Assembly: GCA_011037195.1 (NCBI GenBank)
Contig: JAAEAF010014513.1
Span: 1-64,000 of the forward strand
Direction of reading: 5' to 3'
Source of the DNA: Triatoma infestans
Lineage: Eukaryota > Arthropoda > Insecta > Hemiptera > Reduviidae
DNA: 64,000 bases
Numbering within the stretch: the first letter of the stretch is position 1; every line of letters begins with the position of its first letter. The translations under genes and the position numbers were made by a program. This document shows positions 55,676 through 64,000 of the stretch, piece by piece. The notes beneath the pieces are model-generated. The model saw nothing but the letters and a program-made list of their open reading frames with translations, did not search any database and was not told where the DNA came from.

Positions 55676-57114
55676 AGCAATAATTTGTTGAGAGATAAAT
55701 TTTTAAAAAATGTAAAAAAATTCCATTAATGGTGCCTCACAAAATTTATGTTTTATTTTGTTATGTATTCCGATGACAACTAAATATCGAGAATCAATTG
55801 TGCTTCTGATCTCTTAAAATCGTAAAAAAAGTAAATTATTATAAAGCAATATAAACAATAGTTACGTTTGGCGGTGTTAATCAAACAAGCAAAAAATTAG
55901 TCTAAATTTACTAAATGCGTTTCAAGTTCTGTGATATAGAAGGAACTTCTGCAAAGACTATTGGAGAACTTTATTTAATTTATTAACTAAATCTTTAGGT
56001 TTCTTTTACTTATTCACAATTACTTCGTGAAAATATATTTTTGAAAGACAGTTTAAATTGTCAGTAAATTCCAAATTCCAGAGTTATTCAATATCGTAAA
56101 CTATAGAATATTAGATAAATAAACAATCCGCAAAATAAGAAGTTAGGTGGTTAGCATAATGGCCATTAGGTATTAATAGTGTTGTAGTTGTGGGACACAC
56201 TACTGAGGCGCTAGTGTTCTACTAGCTAGTTTAGCACTCTGGTGACAATAATTTGTAATAACGAATATTTTTAAGCTTGTGCTGTACTCTGGCGTCTGCA
56301 TCTACTACACAAATTCTATAACATAAATGATATTAATAATTAAATTCATTAGAAGATGAACAAAATAAAAAGGGCTAAATGATTTTTGTAGTATCTTTTA
56401 CTACAAATATTCGCCTTAAATCAAAATTCTGACAAAAAAAATTTCTCGTCTGAAATTTGCAAGAATTTAGGGCGCTACATAAAAATATTTAGTCCATTGA
56501 AGTATTTTATTTATTAATATTGTCATTAATTAAGATATTTTTTAACATTTTTTTGATTGTATTATTAAGGGAGCAGCTTTGTGTAATGTGATACACTCAA
56601 AAGACTATTTAAAAATCACTGATTAGAAGCGAAATTGGTATAAAGAACTAGGTAGGTATTGTTTTTATTATGCTTGACGAGTTTAAAAGTTAAAAACAAA
56701 ATTTTTTTTCATGACTTGCTCCTATTATAATTCGAAATGTTCTAAATACCTCCTAGTCAATTATTGTTAAATAGAGGTTGTTGATTGTTTAATTAGTGTA
56801 AACACTGATACAAAAAAAAATGTTCTAAATGAAATTTTCGTTCGAAGTTGAAATTTTTATTGAATATAACATAATTGATTGTTAATCAATGGTGTTATTG
56901 TTAACCTAAGAACCTTTTCCCAGAAAAAAATTAATACAGTACGATATAATACTATAAACCAAGAAAATCAAAGATCCTGAGCAAATTTAAAATCTTCAAG
57001 AAAATTACTAAAAAAAAAAGGAAAAAAATACAGTAAATTTCTGGTTAACCTATTATATTCAGGTTTAGAAACGGAATATTAGCTATCATTAAGTAATCCT
57101 TGAATAAAGTGTGA
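55676..57114. other. No gene seen
   Basis: Very AT-rich sequence without coding signal, repeats or tRNA-like boxes that I could identify. Confidence 0.45.
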
Positions 57115-57300
57115 ATTAGAGACATTTTCCGTGATAGCCTGCTTCATTTTGTGGTCAACGACCGGTTTCGGGCGTTCGCCCATCTTCAGGATGCGTTTTT
57201 CAGACAGTGTGACAACACATACTTGCACAGAGCAAACTTAATTTACACACTCCTGATGCTTTCCAGCTCTGCGGAACCAACCACCAACACAACAAACTGT
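57115..57300 (-). repeat. Hammerhead-like family A repeat
   Basis: On the minus strand, 57195-57150 reads CATC-CTGAAGA-T-GGGC-GAAC-GCCC-GAAA-CCGGTC-GTTG. The core boxes are intact and stem II is perfect. Stem I has one mismatch in its first four pairs. The rest of the repeat (CACAAAATGAAGCAGGCTAT then CACGGAAAATGTCTC) matches the copies at 2565 and 19395. This is the best preserved family A core in the window. Confidence 0.7.
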
Positions 57301-58122
57301 GAATTGTTGAACCGTATATAATATTAAATGACAGTCAGAAATCTCAAAATTATTTGGTGGGGGAGATGTAACAAATAAAAATGTTAGGTCTTTAATGTGT
57401 GATTATTGTTTGGTATAAATAAAAAAAAGGAATAAAATAAATTGCGCGTCATTTATTGCAAAAAATCTTATAAAAACCCCTGGTAAACTGGCACTGTTTT
57501 AAGTGGTCCGCTCGTTACATAATATTTAGTCTATTCACTTAAAACATTATATTATTTACCACATATTATAATAAGTATTTTTAAGGAGTACGCAATTTCA
57601 AAAATTTGTCACAATTGCAAGACTTCCTATTAAAGCACTTACTGAATTCAATTAGGAGATTATTTTTCAATAAATTGTACGGATTAAATAAAGGTTATGC
57701 AAACGTGAGAGCTGGGAAAGAGCGAAGGAAGATTATTCTCGAATTTTACAACATAGGGGTGTACATTTGGAAAACAGTTATTAGAAAAATTAATTGTTAA
57801 ATAGTTTTTCATACATACATATGGATTATGATTTTTTATTTATGTAATATTTATTAACTACATTTGTGGCTGACTTTACTATTATTAACAAAGGTGAGGT
57901 TAATTCATGCTACAAGGCTTTACTTAACAGAATAATGTAGTTGTTTTCTGGTATAAATACCGGGACAGAGAAGGGGGGGGTCAAGTGGAGGTTTCTAAAA
58001 GGTTTCTAGCTATAAAGTCATGGCAAGTTATTTTGTTGCAATCAAAGTTTAATCTAGAAATAAACACTTATGTTGTGATATTGATAAACCAGAGAAATAT
58101 TTATGCATATTTTAGTAGTAAC
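57301..58122. other. 5' flank of SSNA1, no separate gene
   Basis: A TATAAATA sequence at about 57951-57958 and a G-run at about 57974-57981 lie 165-140 bases before the SSNA1 start codon and may be promoter elements. The 64-codon frame at 57606-57800 has no motif and is left out. Confidence 0.35.
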
Positions 58123-59848
58123 ATGGGAGAACAAGGTGCTGCCCTGCAAAAATATAATCAAGAACTTGTTAAATGTAAGTATATAATTAGGTAATAATGT
58201 TACTGTCTACTTTGCTTGGAAAACAATATTTTTTAAGCAATTTTTTAATTTAATGTTTATTTCCCAAAAATGGAATACCTTCTAGGTATCGAACAAATTA
58301 AAGTTAAACGTTTTGAGGTTACACGTGAAATTGAGAAAGAAGAAGTGATAAAGACAGAACTTGAAGTTGAGTTGGCCAGTATTAAACGTAAACTTGATGA
58401 AGTTAATAATAGTTTGAAGAAAAAGTTAGCGTTGAAAGAAAGTTATGACATGGCGTTGCAAGAATCTGAAGATGCCTATATGAAGGTAAACTGTAATTTA
58501 TTTTAATGTAAAAGCTGTAAACTTAATTATTTATTTGTGTATGAGGAAGAATAAAACTTGTCTATGAGGTTACAGAAAAACATCAGTAATTCATGCCGAA
58601 TTCAAACTATTTAATAAAAACTAATCTCACACTGGACAATCACCGTAATGGGAAGCAGCTTAAATCCTTCCTCGGAATCTTGTTTCGACCGGGCGTCCTG
58701 AACTTTCTTACAAGCCAACAATTTGCCATAACTTGATTAGGTTTTTTTCCTACGCCATGACTTTGGCTATTCAGCTTCTCGCGGCCCAGAATAAAAGAAC
58801 TACGCTGCACTGGCGATTGAAGTTGTTTTAGTTGGATATCCAGGGGGCACGTGAGAATAATCTCGGACGCGAACAACTTCACCCCTCATAATTGATTAGG
58901 TAGTTTCCCTATCCAGCTCACCAGAAGTCCTATGACAGAGATGTCTCAACCTTAGAGCCCTGTAATTGCCGAAAACAGGTTTCTGAAAAGGCACAACAAC
59001 TTTCTCGAAGTCAGCCCTCTAATAAGTATTTCGCTTACTGTTTATCCTGTAAAGGAAAACAAAGTTGAGTGATGAATGTGGCAATGAGCAGGTGAAAGTG
59101 CTATAATGAGCTAAACTTTGCTTGTAAGGGTAACTAAACTCAAATAGTTTGCATATATCATCTACCTTTGCAGCCCTTACGTTATTGTGATTGCTGGGGA
59201 AATTCAGTAAATTGTATTCGAGTTTTTAGGCTAGGACATCCGCAGGAACCCAAGATCCCTTTGCGCTTAACTAACTAGGTCTTTCTTGGAAGATAATTGA
59301 ATTAGTCTTCCAGAAGCAATTTGGATGTGAAAAAACATGATTTTAATGTATTGAGAGAGAGTTTTCAAATCATTTGAGTTGAAGCCTCATTTTACCTTGA
59401 AGAAAATTGCCTCAGTCTGGAAAGAAGTCCATTCACAGACGGAAATTTAGTGAGCCTAAGTTATATCTTAAATTGGACCCGTCATAACGTCCTCTACTTT
59501 TTTTTTGACTTTGGTCAATTTCGTATCCTCATCTATCTTTAAAGTTTAAACTTTCTTTAGATTTCTAATATTTTAAAGAATCATTGACTTCTACCACTCA
59601 GTTTCGTTTCAAGCATTTCAGCGATTGATTAAGTAACACTGAAGGCATCCTAAAAGGGACATAGTCATAAAAAGAAGCATTCTGGGAACGGACGCAATCT
59701 CAGATATTGCCCAACATTGTAGACACTACTATTGTTCGGAAATAGAATTATTCGAAAGAATTATTATTTGTTTTAGATTCTGGAAAGTACTCAAGTTTTG
59801 CTAAGCAAGGTTCGGCGTGAAAGTGAAAACATGGGTGAATTACCCTAG
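58123..59848 (+). CDS. ssna1: SSNA1/NA14 homologue (microtubule-associated coiled-coil protein), three exons, 107 aa
   Basis: Exons are 58123-58174, 58286-58485 and 59777-59848, with GT-AG introns and agreeing phases (52, 200 and 72 bases, 108 codons with TAG). The N-terminus GEQGAALQKYNQELVKC is highly characteristic of the family. It is followed by one long coiled coil (residues about 20-85, rich in Glu/Lys with heptad Leu/Ile/Val) and a short ILESTQVLLSKVRRES end. The vertebrate protein is about 119 residues, so the length fits. Family members form filaments that bind and branch microtubules and sit at centrosomes and basal bodies; that role is taken from the family. The gene is convergent with the brainiac-like gene, with stops 504 bases apart. 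Intron 2 (1.3 kb) contains no clear repeat. Confidence 0.93.
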
Positions 59849-60133
59849 ACTTGGTAGTAAATAAAATTACTGCTAATTTCAATGCTTCAGTTCTATGAAG
59901 TACTTTTATATTTTATCTTTATATAAAAGCTTTATCTGTTTATAAGTATCACAGCCAATTACAGTGTATAGTTTTTACATTTACATACATGTGAAAAAGA
60001 AAAAGTATTTATTTTATATATAATTGTTACGATATTTATATTTATTGTACATATTTATAGCATGAGAATTCCTCCCTTTTGCAAGAACAATGTTTTGTAC
60101 AAATATTTAATGTTATCATTGTCTCTGTTGAAA

Positions 60134-60151
60134 AATAAATATTGAAATAAA
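60134..60151 (+). terminator. Poly(A) signals of SSNA1
   Basis: Two AATAAA hexamers (60134-60139 and 60146-60151) lie about 290 bases past the SSNA1 stop. Confidence 0.5.
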
Positions 60152-60208
60152 ACACTTGTTGTAAATACTGAAATATGAGTGACATTCAAAAAGTTTTCCA
60201 AAGAAGCG

Positions 60209-60214
60209 TTTATT
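60209..60214 (-). terminator. Poly(A) signal of the brainiac-like gene
   Basis: The minus-strand AATAAA lies 138 bases past the stop of the glycosyltransferase ORF. The two convergent transcripts therefore end within about 60 bases of each other without needing to overlap. Confidence 0.5.
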
Positions 60215-60351
60215 AATTACATTGCCGATAGATAATTTACAACTAGGACCTTCCATTATAGCATTTGTTACTGGCTGAACTCTTCCCTCTCAGCCCAACT
60301 ATATCTATAAAGCAGAAGATGTAAGCAACTCATACACTTTTCCAGTTTGAA

Positions 60352-61476
60352 CTATGCATTTCCGACACTCTTTTGATCATTCCATACCCATCTTAGTTCG
60401 TCTGGGTTATCATAACCATGTGAAGCGATAACATATCTATAACCGTGTGGATCATAATTCTTCTTATAGAAATAAAACTCAGCATTATGCAATGCTACAA
60501 TATTTACAGACTTGGCCAGCATTGACAAATAGATATCGTCGAAACGGAAATGTGGTATATACATACTGGCATAGTATAATTTCTTCAGGGCACGATTTGA
60601 AAGTATATAAGCACCTGCGGTAACATAAGGTGGCCATGAATCGTAAGGATATTCAGACAAAGGTACATACCACTTGCTGAACAGATAACGCATAGGTCGG
60701 CTATTTCTAAAAACATAACCTGCGTATAGTTCATTATCATCACGCAATTCAATATCCACTATTGATTTGATTTTTTTGGTGTGTATAAAGTCCTGATTTT
60801 CTCGATCATCAGAATGCTGTACAGATTTTACTGGCACTTCAAGGTAACCTGGATATTCCAATGGATTACGCACAAATCTTAAAACATTTTTTGTAGAAAC
60901 GTACATATCATCATCACTGAAAAAGTAGAATTTGGCTTTATTACAATAGTATACAACCCATTTCATACTCATCATAGTTTTAATTGTATTATTATAGTAG
61001 GAATCTTGGAAATTCACTTGTATAATATCTCCTTTTGCTTTGCTTTCTTCATTGATTTTTTTCTGTACCTCTTCATCTTTATCAACACCCAGTACAAACA
61101 CTGTCCTTATTTCCACATCTGAAAACCGTTTTTCGAAGCCCCATGAATTTCTTATACTTTCTCTTTTATCAAAATTTCTAGTAGCCGATTTAACTATGTA
61201 CACCAAACGCAAGGGACTATCATCCACGTAGCACTTTTTCTCACATTTATAACTGAAATTAAAATTATACCTGTTAAAACCGGTTATCGTTGGTACTTCA
61301 TTGTTTAACCACTGCTTTACATAGATTTCAATTTTTGGGTCAAAGTGATCTGCATACAATGAATAACTTTTTTCAAAAAATAAAGTAAATACACCAAAAA
61401 AATATAAAAGAAATATAACAACTATTAATAAACATTTATTACAATGTAGCTTGGTTAGCTTTCTATAAGCGGCCAT
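60352..61476 (-). CDS. brn: Beta-1,3-glycosyltransferase, GT31 family (brainiac-like), 374 aa
   Basis: A single uninterrupted frame encodes a type II Golgi membrane enzyme. It has a short cytosolic tail, a signal anchor (CLLIVVIFLLYFFGVFTLFF, residues about 15-34) and a lumenal catalytic domain. GT31 motifs appear in order: RESIRNSWG (about 104-112), VFVLG (about 127-131), FFSDDDMYVS (about 186-195, the DxD metal site), WPPYVTAGAYILS (about 281-293), FRFDDIYLSML (about 310-320) and VIASHGYDNPDELRWVW near the end. The FRFDDIYL and VIASHGY patterns point to the insect brainiac group, which in Drosophila adds GlcNAc to mannosyl-glucosylceramide and is also intronless. A neighbouring beta-1,3-galactosyltransferase paralogue remains possible. 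The start codon context is AAAAATGG. It is intact, with no sign of decay. Confidence 0.93.
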   Translation of the reverse strand: MAAYRKLTKLHCNKCLLIVVIFLLYFFGVFTLFFEKSYSLYADHFDPKIEIYVKQWLNNEVPTITGFNRYNFNFSYKCEKKCYVDDSPLRLVYIVKSATRNFDKRESIRNSWGFEKRFSDVEIRTVFVLGVDKDEEVQKKINEESKAKGDIIQVNFQDSYYNNTIKTMMSMKWVVYYCNKAKFYFFSDDDMYVSTKNVLRFVRNPLEYPGYLEVPVKSVQHSDDRENQDFIHTKKIKSIVDIELRDDNELYAGYVFRNSRPMRYLFSKWYVPLSEYPYDSWPPYVTAGAYILSNRALKKLYYASMYIPHFRFDDIYLSMLAKSVNIVALHNAEFYFYKKNYDPHGYRYVIASHGYDNPDELRWVWNDQKSVGNA

Positions 61477-61998
61477 TTTTTCAGAAATTATTCCTTGCCA
61501 TCGCCAAAACAGAAAATATGTGATAAGGTAAGATTTATGAAAATTATTTATTAAATTCTTTATACAGCTAAAAAAAAATCAAATAACCACTCTCAACTTC
61601 GCAACGATATAACCTACTTCACAAGAAGGTGTAACCTTTTCTGATACTACGTGCTGTAACCTTCTTGCTCTCACTTCCACTGCTATCATGATTAATGATT
61701 TCATTTTGTAAAGTTAGATTCTTACTTTGATTACGGTATATATAATAAGTTTCATTTTTAAAAATATTCTTTAAAAAAATTATTGAACTTGTTTCAATAA
61801 ATTTTAGTCGAATAAAAAAATAGTTCATCGACCTTATATTTGATTTGTTTAACCTAGCCGGCCATGTTCCATTGCTCTTGGTATTGCTAAATAAAAGTGG
61901 GGCAAGTTGGGTAGTGCAATGTTATGTGTTAAGTTTTTATTTTAATTTACTAAATATTTTTATGTTATTGTTTTTTTATTTTTCTTCTTCTTCTGTAG

Positions 61999-62046
61999 AA
62001 GAATCATAGCAACAAAATTGCAGAGTCATGGAGGCCAATGAAAGAG
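61999..62046 (+). CDS. Possible first coding exon of a plus-strand gene
   Basis: A pyrimidine-rich acceptor (TTCTTCTTCTTCTGTAG) precedes AAGAATCATAG..., an ATG at 62028 (MEANER) and a strong donor (AGAG/GTGAGT). The exon would end in phase 1. No downstream exon is identified in the window, so this is a splice-signal prediction only. Confidence 0.3.
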
Positions 62047-62049
62047 GTG

Positions 62050-63690
62050 AGTGAGGCATTTATTCCTTTCATGGAATCTTATTAAATAAACAGGTTATCG
62101 TTGATGTCTAACCTTAGTTATGTTTATTTTTTTCTGTATCGCACAATAATAATTCCTTATCATAATAAAATGATTAAATGTTTCATTTATTTTAAACAAT
62201 AGTCTATTTACTTTAATTTTACAATTCAAATTGTATGAAACTTTTTAAAATACCTTTTAACTGCTTGACGCACTATTAGTAGGTCAAATAGTGATTAATG
62301 TTCTTTCATGGGGTATGGAACATTGTACTTATGATCGAAGAACTTTGTACTACAATTTCAAGCTGTATTTTTATCCCTGATATTAATTTGTAAGATATAT
62401 TTGTAATAAGATCTAATCAGAATAAAAAAAAAGGAAGCAATTTTATGCTTACTTAAAACATTTTGTACTAAAAATTGTCGAAGTCTTAAGAATTGAATAT
62501 TTCATAATTTTTTTATTGAATTTGCTGAATATTATATGTTTCCAGTTATAATATAACTTCTTAGAAAGAACCTTTTTTTGGAACTTCAGTATTGTTTGGC
62601 CGCAAGCATTATCAGAGAAATAAGTTATATTAGCAACGTTCATTGATTTACTCATTTCAGAAATTGATTTTATAATGCTAATTTATTAAGAATTTAGTAA
62701 CAACGGTTAACGTTATCACAAAACAACAGTGTGATTATTTTGTGTTATTTAATTCATTCCAGCATAATTTTATACATTCATAGTGTGTTTTTGGTTAGGC
62801 AAATGATTTATTTACCTTAAATGCAAATGCAGTAGAGTTTGAATAGAATTGACGTCTTATTCTTTGCACTTTAATTTTTATTTTGGTTTAAGAAATAAGA
62901 TTAGTTGTGTACATAATCATATCTAATTATTTAATAATATTTACAACGTTGTAGAAAACAATGAATAGTATCGACACAGCAACAGTGCCTTCAAGTTTCA
63001 GAAATATTTTGCAATTAGTGAATTGTTTATGGGCGTTGTGAAGATTTTCTCTTGATTATTTAGTGACAGTGGTCTCCCCTTCATTAGCTATGTAGTCTTC
63101 AGTTCGTTAAGTATATAAGTGGTAGTTTTCTTCAATACGGTTTGTTTATTGGAAAATATTTTTGATTTCACAAGATGTGCTTGGCCTTTGCATTGGTTTC
63201 AGTAAGTCATGAACTTTTTTTTTTAGCTCGGAGAATCGTAAGCAATGCTCTCCTCCGTGTCGAAGTGGAAGTGGTGGACTAGTTCATGGTGATGTACTCG
63301 TAGTGGGGGTATGTCCCGCCACAACCGTGTGTGTGTACCCGCAGTTCGCCAACTTGATTTGCCGGCTCTGCAGTAATAAACTGACAACCAAACTTAACAG
63401 TTAATTGTTTTTATATACCAATTTTCGCCGGTAATATATATATATATATATTTGTCCTAGAAATTTGATTAACGGACTCCACCCTTGTTAAATTTAATAA
63501 AAGGATTTTTTTTTGTTTTTGTTTTTAATCTTTCGTTATCATTTGATCATGTGCCGGTATATGATATGGTGCTGTGAAGTATTCGTAATTTTTGTAAGTG
63601 AAATTGATTAGAGTTTTTAGTATTTTTCCTAAAATTGTTGTGTTAAGTTGAGGTGTTGTTTGATGGTGTTGTAAACTACAAACATACAAA
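62050..63690. other. No confirmed gene; possible promoter
   Basis: GTATATAAG at about 63111-63119 with a donor-like TTTCA/GTAAGTC at about 63199 could mark a transcription start of the gene to the right. A (TA)n run is at 63428-63450. Otherwise AT-rich. Confidence 0.3.
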
Positions 63691-63759
63691 CAACATGATC
63701 AAAAAGGATAAACCTATGATGTCTGTTGCGGCCATCATTCAGAGTCATTGGGGACGAGG
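63689..63759 (+). CDS. Possible alternative first coding exon
   Basis: The ATG near 63695 starts MIKKDKPMMSVAAIIQSHWG and ends at a donor (GACGAG/GTAGCT) in phase 1, the same phase as the exon at 61999-62046. Both could splice to one acceptor beyond the window. The composition (SVAAIIQSHWGRG) looks like real protein. The family is not recognised. Confidence 0.3.
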
Positions 63760-64000
63760 TAGCTTAGTATTATTTTAATTTCTAAAAAGATTTTTTCTTA
63801 TTTTTAGTTTTAAATTTGGTTTCTTTACTGCATGCACCTAGCAGTCTCTCTCTGGGGCAACATTGTTGGTTTCTGGGTAATTCCTCAATGTGTTTCTTTT
63901 GTGGAGTTTCCATAAAATTTTTCTTTTTTTCACTAAATAAAACAAAAAAAAGAAAAGCTTTTCATTAATATATATAAATTTTATTATTTTTATTATATAT

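Noticed and set aside
57606..57800. 64-codon basic frame upstream of SSNA1
   Set aside because: No recognised motif, no splice signals, and no link to the SSNA1 start.

Overview
This is AT-rich, intron-containing, repeat-dense eukaryotic DNA, almost certainly from an arthropod and most likely an insect. The host proteins are a SmydA-type SET/MYND protein, a nervana-type Na,K-ATPase beta subunit and a brainiac-like glycosyltransferase, set among LINE, Ty3/Gypsy, BEL/Pao and tRNA-SINE debris. The species cannot be named from the sequence.

Host genes. (1) A SmydA-like gene on the minus strand, 16367 to 2954, with seven exons in consistent phase; its intron 4 (about 9.4 kb) holds a 4.9-kb satellite array, a gypsy wreck and a chimeric SINE. 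(2) A complete seven-exon Na+/K+-ATPase beta subunit gene (nervana type) on the minus strand, 34951 to 22390, encoding 327 residues; its 7.6-kb intron 5 has collected gypsy, LINE and dispersed repeats. (3) A complete three-exon SSNA1/NA14 orthologue on the plus strand, 58123-59848. (4) An intronless beta-1,3-glycosyltransferase (brainiac-like) on the minus strand, 61476-60352, convergent with SSNA1. (5) Possible first exons of a plus-strand gene running off the right end (about 62000 and 63700).

Mobile DNA. LINE remnants lie at 1-905, 18030-19372, 25170-27130 and 53704-55340, and share a C-terminal Cys/His knuckle. A different LINE with RNase H lies at 48990-52990. Ty3/Gypsy remnants are at 5540-7500 (+) and 23536-24610 (-), and a BEL/Pao gag remnant at 1225-2240. 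tRNA-derived SINEs are at 3871-4256, 33190-33375 and 33993-34222. A TIR element is at 20519-21313. A dispersed AT-rich family ends in a conserved AGTCGTGTGAGTGTTTCA box.

The two most unusual things are these. First, between 38 and 44.7 kb there is a decayed but recent virus-like DNA element on the plus strand: a capsid-like C-terminal fragment, a spliced small DNA-binding-like gene (plus a truncated near-identical copy), a protein-primed type B DNA polymerase with zinc-finger and endonuclease-VII-like modules, and a downstream zinc ORF, followed by a minisatellite. No integrase was seen. Second, a set of small repeats carries hammerhead-ribozyme-like cores (CTGANGA, stem II, GAAAC..GTC). The copy at 46328-46367 has all three stems and every core base, with one extra T. 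At least six other places carry related or decayed versions, several arranged as inverted pairs.
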